Assembly: GCA_017614155.1 (NCBI GenBank)
Contig: JAGACK010000038.1
Span: 1 to 53,656 of the forward strand
Reading direction: 5' to 3'
Source: Lachnospiraceae bacterium
Lineage (GTDB): Bacteria > Bacillota > Clostridia > Lachnospirales > Lachnospiraceae
DNA length: 53,656 nt
A program made the translations under genes and the position numbers. A model generated the notes under the pieces. It made no database searches. It had not been told where the DNA came from and saw only the letters and a program-made list of their open reading frames with translations. Each line of letters starts with the position of its first letter. Position 1 is the first letter of the stretch. Of this stretch, positions 24,850 through 34,072 are shown piece after piece.

Positions 24850-25868
24850 TAATCACTCAGACACCGTTCCGTATGTCGTTTTTCGGCGGCGGGACAGACA
24901 TGGAAGAATTTTTCAGGGAACATGGAGGCGCAGTGCTTTCGACAACGATCGACAAGTACTGCTATGTAAATGTGCGCCATCTGCCCCGTTTTTTTGATTA
25001 TTCTACAGAGCTTGCCTATTCCAGGATCGAAAGGGTAACAAATGTAGACGAGATCCTTCATCCGGCCATCCGAAACGCCATGAAGATGATGGACATGCAT
25101 GAGATAAGGCTTGATTATGAAGCCGATCTACCTGCCAGATCGGGACTTGGCACCTCGAGTTCCTTTGCGGTCGGCATGATAAATGCTTTCTATGCCCTCA
25201 AGGGAAAATATGCGGATAAAAAGAAGCTTGCAGACGATGCCATCAATCTTGAAAGAAATCTGTGCGGCGAATCCGGCGGATGGCAGGATCAGATTGCGGC
25301 TTCCTTCGGCGGCCTGAACAGGATCGTATTCGGAGCCGACGGATACGAAGTCCTTCCCGTCATCATTTCCCCTTCCCGAAAAAAAGAGCTCGACGAAAAC
25401 CTGATGATGTTCTTTACCGGCTTTACCAGGCTCTCATCTGCAGTGCAGAACGCCAACGCCAAATCCGTAAAGGACGAAAATGCAAAGACGGAAAGCCTGA
25501 AAACGATGCTTACGCTTGTAGATGAAGCAGAACAGATACTTGTTAACAAAGACAGGGATCTTTCCGAATTCGGAAAACTTCTCGACTATACATGGAAGCT
25601 GAAAAGATCCACAGGAAGCATGGTGTCAACGGACAAGATCGATACCCTGTATGAGAAAGGCATAAAGGCCGGAGCTGAAGGAGGAAAGCTTTTAGGCGCC
25701 GGCGGCGGCGGATTCCTCCTTTTTTATGTTGAAAAAGACCGGCAGGAAGCGGTCAGGAAGGCTTTATCGGATCTTCTCTACATTCCATTCAGCTTTGAAA
25801 CCGGAGGGTCGAGAGTGATCCATTTCACTCCCGAAACCTATGAGCCGGCAGACAGCAGCAAAGCGTAG
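24846..25868 (+). CDS. hddA: D-glycero-alpha-D-manno-heptose-7-phosphate kinase
   Basis: It phosphorylates heptose 7-phosphate at C1 to the alpha 1,7-bisphosphate, in the GDP-heptose route. 340 residues of the GHMP kinase family: TQTPFRMSFFGGGTD at the N-terminus, the ATP loop LPARSGLGTSSSFAVG (about 98-113), and GGKLLGAGGGGFLLFY near the C-terminus. The HddA subtype is supported by the next two genes, which encode the other pathway steps. It overlaps the GT4 gene by four bases and precedes the hddC-gmhB gene by five. Confidence 0.92.
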   Translation: MIITQTPFRMSFFGGGTDMEEFFREHGGAVLSTTIDKYCYVNVRHLPRFFDYSTELAYSRIERVTNVDEILHPAIRNAMKMMDMHEIRLDYEADLPARSGLGTSSSFAVGMINAFYALKGKYADKKKLADDAINLERNLCGESGGWQDQIAASFGGLNRIVFGADGYEVLPVIISPSRKKELDENLMMFFTGFTRLSSAVQNANAKSVKDENAKTESLKTMLTLVDEAEQILVNKDRDLSEFGKLLDYTWKLKRSTGSMVSTDKIDTLYEKGIKAGAEGGKLLGAGGGGFLLFYVEKDRQEAVRKALSDLLYIPFSFETGGSRVIHFTPETYEPADSSKA

Positions 25869-25873
25869 AAGAC

Positions 25874-27181
25874 ATGAGCGATCAGAACATTACAACTGTA
25901 ATAATGGCAGGCGGTAAAGGAAAGCGGATTTCGGCCCTCTTTCCTGACATACCCAAGCCTCTCATCCCGATAGACGGGATACCGGTTCTCGAACGCGAGA
26001 TCCGCCTGCTTGCCGGCCAGGGTTTTCGCGATATCATCCTGACTGTGGCCTATATGTCAGACAAGCTGGTCTCATACTTCGGAAACGGTGACCGCCTGGG
26101 CGTCCATATCGATTATTACATCGAAGAAACGCCTTTAGGGAATGCCGGAGCGCTGTATGAGATAAAAGACCGGCTGTCCGATGACTTTCTCCTTCTGAAT
26201 GCAGACACAGTTTTTGATGTGGATTTCAGGAGATTTACCGAAAGCCACAGGTCAAGGGGAGGACTTGTCACACTCTTTACCCATCCGAACGACCACCCGT
26301 ATGACAGCGGTCTCATAGTTGCCGACAGGGATATGTCAGTCACGGCCTGGTATACGGCCGAGGATGAAAGACCGGAATACTACAAGAACAGGGTGAACGC
26401 CGGGCTTCATGTCCTTTCAAAAAGGCTGCTTGATAACCGTCCCGACACCTTCAGGGTAGATCTTGACAGACAGCTTTTAAAACCCCTTTCCGGAACAGGA
26501 AAGCTTTTCTGCTATGACAGCCCCGAATATGTCAGGGATATGGGAACTCCCGCCCGGTTTGAAGCAGTCTGCAAAGACTTCGCTTCAGGCAGGATGGAGA
26601 GGAGAAACCTGAAGAACAGACAGAAAGCCATCTTTCTGGACCGTGACGGTACCATCAATAAATATGCCGGTTTTATCAGATCGCCTGAAGAACTGGAACT
26701 TGAGGCCGGAGCCGCAGAGGCGGTAAGGCTCATCAACGATTCCGATCACCTTGCCGTGGTCATAACAAACCAGCCCGTGATAGCGCGCGGGGAAGTAACC
26801 GTGGACGGTCTGTCAAAGATTCACGACAAAATGGAGACAATGCTCGGCAGGTCCGGCGCATACATAGACGGACTTTATTACTGCCCTCACCATCCGGACA
26901 GCGGTTTTGAGGGTGAGATCCCCGAGCTGAAGACCGAATGTGACTGCCGCAAACCGAAGCCCGGCCTGCTCATACAGGCTGCAAAGGATCTGAATATAGA
27001 CCTGGCCCGGTCCTGGATGGTCGGAGACGGCGATAATGATGTCCTTGCCGGAAGAAACGCCGGAACCCGCACGGGAAGGATCCTTTCCCAGGATGCTGAC
27101 AGATCCGGCACAGAGGCTGATATAACAGGCTTCAGCCTGCTTGATGTAATAAAAAAGATTCTAAAGGAGAGCGCGGATTGA
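25874..27181 (+). CDS. Fused heptose-1-phosphate guanylyltransferase and heptose-1,7-bisphosphate phosphatase
   Basis: Two pathway enzymes in one 435-residue chain. Residues 1-235 are a nucleotidyltransferase (HddC type): VIMAGGKGKRI, KPLIPIDGIPV, LLLNADTVFDV. Residues about 250-430 are a HAD phosphatase (GmhB type): AIFLDRDGTINK, then a zinc loop with CPHHPD and CDCRKPKP, and MVGDGDNDV. The phosphatase removes the C7 phosphate, and the transferase then makes GDP-heptose. The stop overlaps the TTG of gmhA (TTGA). The fusion places two consecutive steps together; separate genes are more usual. Confidence 0.92.
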   Translation: MSDQNITTVIMAGGKGKRISALFPDIPKPLIPIDGIPVLEREIRLLAGQGFRDIILTVAYMSDKLVSYFGNGDRLGVHIDYYIEETPLGNAGALYEIKDRLSDDFLLLNADTVFDVDFRRFTESHRSRGGLVTLFTHPNDHPYDSGLIVADRDMSVTAWYTAEDERPEYYKNRVNAGLHVLSKRLLDNRPDTFRVDLDRQLLKPLSGTGKLFCYDSPEYVRDMGTPARFEAVCKDFASGRMERRNLKNRQKAIFLDRDGTINKYAGFIRSPEELELEAGAAEAVRLINDSDHLAVVITNQPVIARGEVTVDGLSKIHDKMETMLGRSGAYIDGLYYCPHHPDSGFEGEIPELKTECDCRKPKPGLLIQAAKDLNIDLARSWMVGDGDNDVLAGRNAGTRTGRILSQDADRSGTEADITGFSLLDVIKKILKESAD

Positions 27182-27831
27182 ACGAAAACATCGAAAAGAT
27201 CATATCACATATAGATGAAACGATAGAAAGATATCCTTCTCTTTCATCCTGCAGACAGTCCATGTCGGATGCATTTTTCATGCTGACAAGCGCCTATGAA
27301 AACGGCGGAAAGCTTCTCGTCGCCGGAAACGGCGGCTCCGCGGCAGACTCCGAGCACATCGCCGGAGAGCTCATGAAAAAATTCCGGCTGTCGCGCCCCA
27401 TACTGCCGGAACTGGCACAGAAGCTTAAAGAGATCGACCCCATAAGGGGAAAAAAGCTTGCGGAAAACCTCGAAAGAAGCCTTACCGTCATCCCGCTTGT
27501 GGCGCATGAAACCCTGACCACCGCATATTTTAATGATGTCGACAGCGAAGGAGTTTTTGCCCAGCAGCTTTGCGGCTACGGAAAGAGCGGAGATGTGTTC
27601 CTGGGCATCTCAACCTCCGGGAACAGCGAAAATATAATAAATACCGCGGTCTGTGCAAGAGCCATGGGAATAAAGGTGATCGCGCTTACAGGAATGACCG
27701 GCGGACAGCTTGCCGGCCATGCAGACATATCCATAAAGGTTCCGGAGACCGAAACCTACAGGGTACAGGAACTTCACCTGCCAGTATATCACTGTCTATG
27801 CATGATGCTTGAAGAGAGATTCTTCGGATAA
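27178..27831 (+). CDS. gmhA: Sedoheptulose-7-phosphate isomerase
   Basis: It converts sedoheptulose 7-phosphate to heptose 7-phosphate, the first step of the pathway. 217 residues of the SIS fold: GNGGSAADSEHIAGELMKKF and GISTSGNSENI. The internal HETLTTAYFNDV holds the catalytic region. The start is TTG overlapping the previous stop (TTGA). The 3' 36 bases overlap the end of a convergent GT2 gene. A longer start is not available. Confidence 0.94.
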   Translation: MNENIEKIISHIDETIERYPSLSSCRQSMSDAFFMLTSAYENGGKLLVAGNGGSAADSEHIAGELMKKFRLSRPILPELAQKLKEIDPIRGKKLAENLERSLTVIPLVAHETLTTAYFNDVDSEGVFAQQLCGYGKSGDVFLGISTSGNSENIINTAVCARAMGIKVIALTGMTGGQLAGHADISIKVPETETYRVQELHLPVYHCLCMMLEERFFG

Positions 27832-28626
27832 AAGATAACGGTTTCTTTTCAGATTGTTCAGGCAGTATCTCTTATTCTCGAGCATTGGAAACAGCCGTGC
27901 CACAGCGGCCTTCAGTTTCCATGTGATCAGTTTTCCGTAATACTTCCCGTCTTTGATGAGCTCTCCCCCATGTTCTATCATGTAGACCTCATCAAAATGG
28001 CGCGTTGATCTCCTGTTTGAGATTCCCTCCCTGTCACATACCGAAATGAACAGATTCATATGCAGAAAGCTTTTATCATCAAAAAAGATCCTTCTGAGCT
28101 GCTCATGGTCCCCCGCGATCCTGAAGGATGTGTCAAATTTGTATTCTTTCAGAGTATCCGCGCTGTAAAAGCATGACTGATGCCCCACCGAAATCCTTCC
28201 GTTCTTTCTGTCAGCATAATGAAGCTGAGGGAAACAGCAGAGTTTCATCACATACAGGGTGTTCCCGAAATAAACATCCGCCTTCTCCTCAAAATAAAGC
28301 GATGCGTTCCTGACAACATTCTCATCATAGAACCTGTCCCCTGCATTCATGAATATGATCTGCGAACCGGTTGCAAGAGCGGCTGCGCGGTTCATTGCAT
28401 CATATATACCGTCATCCTTTTCTGTTATATGCCTGACATAGATTCTTTCATTTGTAATACTTTTCGCGCACCTGTCTATCTTTTCATTCGTCCCGTCAGT
28501 GGAACCGCCGTCCTTTATGATGTACTCGATATCGGCATCTTTTTGCAAAAGGACGCTCTTCATCGTTTCTTCTATGCAGTTTTCGCAGTTTAAGCATATT
28601 GTTATGACAGATACCATTTCAGCCAC
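27796..28626 (-). CDS. GT2 glycosyltransferase
   Basis: 276 residues. SVITICLNCENCIEETMKSV and IKDGGSTDGT are of the GT2 type common in colanic-acid-like and lipooligosaccharide loci; FMNAGDRFYDE takes the place of the usual DxD. It overlaps the preceding GT4 gene by eight bases and runs convergently into gmhA with a 36-base overlap. It is the last gene of the long minus-strand run that begins near 37 kb. Confidence 0.86.
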   Translation of the reverse strand: MAEMVSVITICLNCENCIEETMKSVLLQKDADIEYIIKDGGSTDGTNEKIDRCAKSITNERIYVRHITEKDDGIYDAMNRAAALATGSQIIFMNAGDRFYDENVVRNASLYFEEKADVYFGNTLYVMKLCCFPQLHYADRKNGRISVGHQSCFYSADTLKEYKFDTSFRIAGDHEQLRRIFFDDKSFLHMNLFISVCDREGISNRRSTRHFDEVYMIEHGGELIKDGKYYGKLITWKLKAAVARLFPMLENKRYCLNNLKRNRYLLSEESLFKHHA

Positions 28627-29719
28627 CGTTTATGAGTTCGTATATCCTTTGTACTATGACATCCCAGTTGAATCTTTCCATGATAAACGCCCTGTCGTCT
28701 TCACATTTTTTCTGCCAGTCGATATCAGCCCCGGTCACCCCCGCAATCTTTTCGGCCCAGTTCTCTATATCAAACCCCCTGACTATCATGCCTGCATTTT
28801 CGCTGTACAGCAGGTCATGGGCCAAAGGCACATTGTCTGAGACCAGAAGATAATCACCGAAGCTCAGCGCCTCCGGCAGAACAAAACCAAAACTCTCCCA
28901 TTTTGACGGGAGCACAAACACCTTTGCTTTCTCATATTCTTCCGCAAGCTTTTCCCTGTCAGTGATCTCCCCTGTCAGTATTATCCTGTCCTTCAGGCCG
29001 GGATGCATTCTGACTGTCTCCTCAGCCTTCTTTTTTACTTCCTCGGTACAGGTACCCACCAGACGGAGCTGCCAGTCATGCCGGGAGGCCGATAAAGCAA
29101 AAGCATCTATCAGAAACAGCGTATTCTTCGGCGGTGTGCCAAGCTTTCCGACGGTCATGATCACATTCTTCTTTTTTGAATGATCCGACGGTCCGCTTTC
29201 CGGAACATAAATCCCGTTTGTGATATATTCTGTCTTTTCTCCTGTTTCGTCTGCCAGTTCCTTTACAAGCTTTGTGGTCTCGCCGGAAACTATATCGGCA
29301 AGCTTCAGGGTTCTGCGTTTGATGAAAGATCTCAGGTCATGCTTTCTGATCTTGTCGATCTCTTTCGGCCCCAGATCAAGCTTCAGAAAGATCTTCGCGC
29401 TGCTCTTCAGATACCTCTTTGCCGCCAGACAGTACAGATATGACGAAAGGTTCAGATGATATATATTCAGTACATCTATCCTGTCTGCATTCTTTCTGAT
29501 AAAGCTTATGCCGTCGATATACTTTCCAAGGCTTTTTTTCAGAAAAACCAGCTTCGCATGCTTCAGCCTGCTGCCGGCATAGGGATACTCACCGTTCTTG
29601 TATGTGACAATATATGATCTGACATCGGGATACATTTTCGCAAGGGTCTCGGGGATCATCCCGACATCCTTCAAAAGATGCGCATTTTCGGTTCTTGTAA
29701 ACAGAGTATAAAATTCCAT
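28619..29719 (-). CDS. GT4 glycosyltransferase
   Basis: 366 residues with the GT-B plan. VIMTVGKLGTPPKNTLFLIDAF marks the second domain, and SKWESFGFVLPEALSFG is the donor-binding E-x7-E motif. No membrane segment. It sits between two GT2 genes (27 bases after one, eight overlapping the other), so it belongs to the same surface glycan set. Donor unknown. Confidence 0.87.
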   Translation of the reverse strand: MEFYTLFTRTENAHLLKDVGMIPETLAKMYPDVRSYIVTYKNGEYPYAGSRLKHAKLVFLKKSLGKYIDGISFIRKNADRIDVLNIYHLNLSSYLYCLAAKRYLKSSAKIFLKLDLGPKEIDKIRKHDLRSFIKRRTLKLADIVSGETTKLVKELADETGEKTEYITNGIYVPESGPSDHSKKKNVIMTVGKLGTPPKNTLFLIDAFALSASRHDWQLRLVGTCTEEVKKKAEETVRMHPGLKDRIILTGEITDREKLAEEYEKAKVFVLPSKWESFGFVLPEALSFGDYLLVSDNVPLAHDLLYSENAGMIVRGFDIENWAEKIAGVTGADIDWQKKCEDDRAFIMERFNWDVIVQRIYELINGG

Positions 29720-29745
29720 TGACCTGACTGCAGAAGATGAATCCT

Positions 29746-30696
29746 TTATTTATCGTCCCCGCCTATCTCCATACGGCGTATGCGAAACTGCACATCCTCC
29801 AGCAGCTTCCTGTTTGCGGCTATGATATCCGCCTGGAGACCAAGGATGAATGTCATGAATCCCATCATCACGAGCATTGATGCGACAACAAGCGACTGGA
29901 TATGGCCCATTCCGTTGCCCTGCGCAAAAAACACAAGGAACCTTATGATCATCACGGCTCCTATCAGAAACGGTATGCTCCCGCATATCAGGAAGAACAC
30001 CAGCGGCTTGTACATCATGAAAGCCCTGATTATGGTAAGCATTGATTTTTTGATATATCCGCCCATGCTGTGAAACAGCCTGGATTTCCGAAGCTCGGGA
30101 TTTGTCCTGACAGGGACCGATGTTATGGCCATCCTGTTCCTGCCTGCCTGGACTATGGTCTCAAGAGTATATGTGTAAGAATTAACAACATTTATGTGCA
30201 GGGCAGCATCGCGTGAAAACGCCCTGAAACCGCTGGGCGCATCGGGGATATCGGTCGCCGATGCTTTTCTGACCACAAAGCTTCCGAAATGCTGGAGTTT
30301 TTTCTTTAAAGGCGAGAAGTCCGCGATATCATCTATGGGCCTCTCTCCTATAACTATCTCGGCTTCATTATCAAGGATCGGTCTGACAAGCTTTTCTATA
30401 TCATCACCGCAGTACTGGTTATCTGCATCCGTATTTACGATGATATCCGCTCCGTTCCTGATACACGCATCGATCCCGGCCATGAAGCCCTTTGCCAGGC
30501 CCTTGTTTTTCGGGAAGCTTACGATATAATTGACGCCCCATTCCTTTGCGACCTTTACAGTATCGTCGCTGCTTCCGTCATCTATTATAAGGATCTCGAT
30601 CTCATCCACGCCTTCGATCTTTTTGGGAAGCGCATCAAGCGCGATCGTCAGGGTTTCAGCTTCGTTCAGGCACGGTATCTGGATTATCAGTTTCAT
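29746..30696 (-). CDS. GT2 polyprenyl-phosphate sugar synthase-like, two membrane helices
   Basis: 316 residues. The catalytic part (1-215) has IQIPCLNEAETLTIALDALP, IIDDGSSDDT and VNTDADNQY, similar to dolichol-phosphate mannose synthases. Two membrane helices follow (about 232-258 and 270-295). Such proteins load a sugar onto polyprenyl phosphate for use by GT-C transferases outside. Its ATG directly follows the TAA of the preceding gene (TAAATG). With the next GT2 it may supply donors for the GT-C protein at 42.2 kb. Confidence 0.87.
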   Translation of the reverse strand: MKLIIQIPCLNEAETLTIALDALPKKIEGVDEIEILIIDDGSSDDTVKVAKEWGVNYIVSFPKNKGLAKGFMAGIDACIRNGADIIVNTDADNQYCGDDIEKLVRPILDNEAEIVIGERPIDDIADFSPLKKKLQHFGSFVVRKASATDIPDAPSGFRAFSRDAALHINVVNSYTYTLETIVQAGRNRMAITSVPVRTNPELRKSRLFHSMGGYIKKSMLTIIRAFMMYKPLVFFLICGSIPFLIGAVMIIRFLVFFAQGNGMGHIQSLVVASMLVMMGFMTFILGLQADIIAANRKLLEDVQFRIRRMEIGGDDK

Positions 30697-31650
30697 TTAT
30701 TCATCCTCCCCTTCATCAGAGGTTAGTTTTGCAATATATATGGGTCTTCTTTTTGTCTCAAGATAGGTCTTTGAAAGGTACTGCCCGACTATCCCGATGC
30801 AGAACATCTGTATCCCCGAAAGCATCAGGAGGATACATACCAGAGACGACCATCCGCTGGTCGGATCTCCGAACACCAGCTTCTTTACTATAATAAAAAC
30901 AATCAGCAGAAAAGCCACGAAAGCCATAAAAATCCCAAAATATGTAGCTATCGACAGCGGAGCGGTCGAAAAACCCACTATCCCGTCAATTGCATATTTG
31001 AAAAGCTTCCAAAAAGACCATTTCGACTCTCCTGCGACCCTCTCGATATTTTCATACTCAAGCCATTTGGTCCTGAAGCCGATCCATCCGTAGATACCCT
31101 TCGTGAAACGGTTATATTCCTTCATCGAAAGGATGCTGTCAGCCATCTTTTTCGTCATTATCCTGTAATCGCGCGCGCCGTCCACTATCTCGGTATTTGA
31201 CATTTTGTTTATGATCCTGTAAAAGCATCTGGCAAAAAAAGACCTGATGGGCGGCTCACCCTTTCTGGTCACTCTCCTTGTTGCGGCAGAATCATAGCCC
31301 TCATCAAGGATCGCGCCCAGCATTTCAGGAAGCAGCGACGGCGGATCCTGAAGATCCGCATCCATCGTAACGATCAGATCGCCCCTTGCATGTTCAAGGC
31401 CGGCAAAAAGCGCCGATTCCTTTCCGAAGTTCCTTGAAAAGGAAACAAACCTGACTCTCCGGTCTTCCTTCCTCAATGACTTTATGACATTTAATGAGTC
31501 ATCTTTTGAGCCGTCATCCACAAAAACGATCTCGATGTCAAGGTCCTTCCGGCTGTTCTTCAGGACTTCGGCTTCCTTCGTTATTTCTTTGTAAAAGATG
31601 GGTATGGCTTCCTGCTCGTTGAAAGCAGGGACCACAACGGTCAGCAGCAT
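30697..31650 (-). CDS. GtrB-like bactoprenol glucosyltransferase
   Basis: 317 residues. VVVPAFNEQEAIPIFYKEI, VFVDDGSKDDS, FGKESALFAGL and TMDADLQDPP are characteristic of GtrB/YfdH enzymes that make undecaprenyl-phosphate glucose. Two C-terminal membrane helices (about 230-260 and 268-292) anchor it. It starts six bases after the U32 peptidase stop. A GtrA-type flippase is not in the window. The sugar may not be glucose. Confidence 0.9.
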   Translation of the reverse strand: MLLTVVVPAFNEQEAIPIFYKEITKEAEVLKNSRKDLDIEIVFVDDGSKDDSLNVIKSLRKEDRRVRFVSFSRNFGKESALFAGLEHARGDLIVTMDADLQDPPSLLPEMLGAILDEGYDSAATRRVTRKGEPPIRSFFARCFYRIINKMSNTEIVDGARDYRIMTKKMADSILSMKEYNRFTKGIYGWIGFRTKWLEYENIERVAGESKWSFWKLFKYAIDGIVGFSTAPLSIATYFGIFMAFVAFLLIVFIIVKKLVFGDPTSGWSSLVCILLMLSGIQMFCIGIVGQYLSKTYLETKRRPIYIAKLTSDEGEDE

Positions 31651-31656
31651 GATCTG

Positions 31657-32880
31657 TTATTCCCTTCTTCTCAGAATATCATATTTATCGCAGTGTCCTG
31701 ACAGCCTTACTTTCAGTTCCTGCTCGGGATGCGGGGCGCTTTCCTGCTCGTTTCCTTCCATGTCCTCAATGGAGAGTACCACGGCTGTCTCATTTGAAAA
31801 GTCCGGTTTCATTATCTCGATCTCTTCTCCCTTTACGAACTTGTTCTTCTGCCGGAGAAGTACCGTACCGTCCTCATCGACCTCATCAGCTCTTCCAAGA
31901 TAGGTGTATTCCCTGATATATGTGTTATTGTCATATATCTGCGCTTCTTCAGACGGCTTCCCATAATAAAAACCTGTCGTAAAATCTCTTATGGTGCATT
32001 TTCTGATCTCTTCATCGTACCAGCTGATATTACATCTGTACTTTTCAGGATCTTCAAAATAATCATCTATCGCTTTTCTGTATGTTCTTGCTACAGTCGC
32101 AACATAGAGGGCATTCTTCATCCTTCCTTCGATCTTGAAGCTGTTTATCCCCGCTGCCACCAAATCCGGGATATGATCTATCATGCACAGATCCTTCGAA
32201 TTAAAGATATATGTGCCCCGTTCGTTTTCAAAGACCGGAAAATACTGTCCCGGCCTTGACTCCTCAGAAAGGCTGTACTCCCATCTGCAGGGATGCGTGC
32301 ATTCACCCTTGTTCGCATCTCTTCCTGTCAGATAATTCGACAGCAGGCATCTGCCCGAATATGAAATGCACATCGCTCCATGCACGAAGCTTTCGATCTC
32401 CATATCATCGGGAATGTGATCCCTGATGTCCCTGATCTCCGACAGTGAGAGTTCTCTGGCTGAAACAACCCTCTTTGCCCCCTGGTCCTTCCAGAAAAGA
32501 AAAGAAAGGTAATTTGTATTGTTAGCCTGGGTGCTTATATGTATATCTATCCGGGGGCATATCTTTTTTGCCAGAGTGAACATACCCGGATCCGATATTA
32601 TCAGCGCATCGGGGCCGATATCTTTCAGAAGCTTGAAATACTCCTCTGCCTCGGCAAGATCCGCATCATGAGCCAGGACATTTGCTGTCACATGGACTTT
32701 CACGCCTCTTTCATGAGCAAAAGCGATCCCCTCCCTCATCGATTCGGGCGTAAAATTCCTTGCCTTTGCGCGGAGTGAAAAAACCTCTCCGCCGATATAT
32801 ACAGCATCTGCCCCAAAGATCACTGCCGTCTTCAATTCTTCCATCCCTTTTGCAGGGATCAAAAGCTCAGGTTTTTTCAT
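31657..32880 (-). CDS. Peptidase U32 family protein
   Basis: 407 residues. The family includes collagenase-like proteases and tRNA/ubiquinone hydroxylases, and often carries an iron-sulfur cluster. Here AMCISYSGRCLLSNYLTGRD and GECTHPCRW give the conserved Cys cluster, and the C-terminal extension (about 330-407) is the usual beta domain. In Clostridia the gene normally follows the O-methyltransferase gene, as here (four-base overlap). A TrhP-like role in tRNA uridine hydroxylation is possible. Confidence 0.9.
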   Translation of the reverse strand: MKKPELLIPAKGMEELKTAVIFGADAVYIGGEVFSLRAKARNFTPESMREGIAFAHERGVKVHVTANVLAHDADLAEAEEYFKLLKDIGPDALIISDPGMFTLAKKICPRIDIHISTQANNTNYLSFLFWKDQGAKRVVSARELSLSEIRDIRDHIPDDMEIESFVHGAMCISYSGRCLLSNYLTGRDANKGECTHPCRWEYSLSEESRPGQYFPVFENERGTYIFNSKDLCMIDHIPDLVAAGINSFKIEGRMKNALYVATVARTYRKAIDDYFEDPEKYRCNISWYDEEIRKCTIRDFTTGFYYGKPSEEAQIYDNNTYIREYTYLGRADEVDEDGTVLLRQKNKFVKGEEIEIMKPDFSNETAVVLSIEDMEGNEQESAPHPEQELKVRLSGHCDKYDILRRRE

Positions 32881-33524
32881 CCTCGTTTCACGCTGACCGT
32901 GATACCGTCACCTGCGGAAAGCACCGCGCTGACCAGGCTGTCATCATTTTTAACTGCCAGGAGATAATCTCTCATCCTACGGTGTATGGTTCGGTCCCGT
33001 CTTTCTACCACAAACCTTGATTCCAGTATGTCTCCCCCACCCAGACAGTTATCCGATATCAGTATCCCGCCGTCTGAAAGCAGTCTTTTTGCCTCGGGGA
33101 AAAAGCGGATATACTGTCCCTTTGCGGCATCCATAAATACAAGATCAAAGCTTCCTTCAAGTGTCGGGAGCACTTCTGCCGCATCCCCCCGTATCAGCTT
33201 TATCCTGTCCCCATATCCCGAAAGGGCTATATTCTTTTCTGCCCGGCGTATCCTTTTATCATAGTTTTCTATGGTCACTATCTCCATATCCTTCGGCCCG
33301 TATTCAGCCATCAGGATAGCGGAAAACCCAACTGCCGTCCCTATCTCCAGAAGTCTCTTCGGTTTCTTCATCTCAAGCACGACCTTTAAAAGGCTTTGTA
33401 CTTCTTTTCTGATGACAGGGACATTGTCAGCCTTTGCCGTTTTTTCAAGTTCATCAAGGAACGGGGTATTCTCCTTTTCAAGCGAATTGATGAAAACCTC
33501 CGTCCTGACCTTTTCATTCTCCAT
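32877..33524 (-). CDS. Class I SAM O-methyltransferase
   Basis: 215 residues of the TrmR/caffeoyl-CoA-type family. LLEIGTAVGFSAILMAEYGP is the SAM loop, then IENYDKRIRRA and FDLVFMDAAKG. In Bacillus the related TrmR modifies tRNA uridine, which would fit with the next U32 gene (a TrhP relative), but this is a suggestion. The start at 33524 begins the family's usual N-terminus; the longer frame from 33629 runs inside the MltG-like gene. It overlaps that gene by 11 bases. Confidence 0.9.
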   Translation of the reverse strand: MENEKVRTEVFINSLEKENTPFLDELEKTAKADNVPVIRKEVQSLLKVVLEMKKPKRLLEIGTAVGFSAILMAEYGPKDMEIVTIENYDKRIRRAEKNIALSGYGDRIKLIRGDAAEVLPTLEGSFDLVFMDAAKGQYIRFFPEAKRLLSDGGILISDNCLGGGDILESRFVVERRDRTIHRRMRDYLLAVKNDDSLVSAVLSAGDGITVSVKRG

Positions 33525-34071
33525 CTGTGCTCTTGTTTTCTTCCTCTTCGGAGCTCTCCTCTTCGGATGAACCGGCATCAGGATTGTCTCCGGCGTCTTC
33601 ATCGATCGCGCCGCTTTCCGAGGTAACATCCACCGTTACATTGCTGCTTCCTTCCGAAGATGCCGCTGTGGAGCTTTCCTCCTCATCCTCATTCTCTTCC
33701 CTGTCGGCTCCTGCCATTACCTTCATCATGTCTTCCGCCGTCATCGAAGTATTCAGGACATAATCTCCGGGGTTAAGCTTACCTCTGTAAGAAGAAAGCA
33801 GGACCTGAATATAAAACAGCTTTTCATCCCTGATAAGTCCTTTGTTCTTCAGAATCTTTCCGATATCCATCGCAGATGAACCTACAGGGATGACTACTTC
33901 ATTATCAAAGCCCACACCTTCCGTCATCGGCCTTTCCGAAAAGACTCTGTAGCCGTAATCATAGGAGGTCAGGCAGACCTTTTTGATCAGCGAAAAAGCT
34001 ATCACCAGTATGGCGATCCTTACGGACGCATTTAAGATTCCCAATACTATCTTTCTTACCGTTGACAACAT
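33514..34071 (-). CDS. Short MltG-like membrane protein without catalytic domain
   Basis: 185 residues: one membrane helix (about 12-34), a LysM-like domain of MltG type (about 58-122, with IPVGSSAMDIGKILKNKGLI and LNPGDYVLNTSMTAEDMM), then a long acidic serine-rich tail. MltG ends glycan strands during wall growth; its catalytic YceG domain (with the key Glu) is absent. Clostridia often have this short form in the same operon position. It probably recognises peptidoglycan or partners. One base separates it from YlbF. Confidence 0.82.
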   Translation of the reverse strand: MLSTVRKIVLGILNASVRIAILVIAFSLIKKVCLTSYDYGYRVFSERPMTEGVGFDNEVVIPVGSSAMDIGKILKNKGLIRDEKLFYIQVLLSSYRGKLNPGDYVLNTSMTAEDMMKVMAGADREENEDEEESSTAASSEGSSNVTVDVTSESGAIDEDAGDNPDAGSSEEESSEEEENKSTDGE

Positions 34072-34072
34072 A

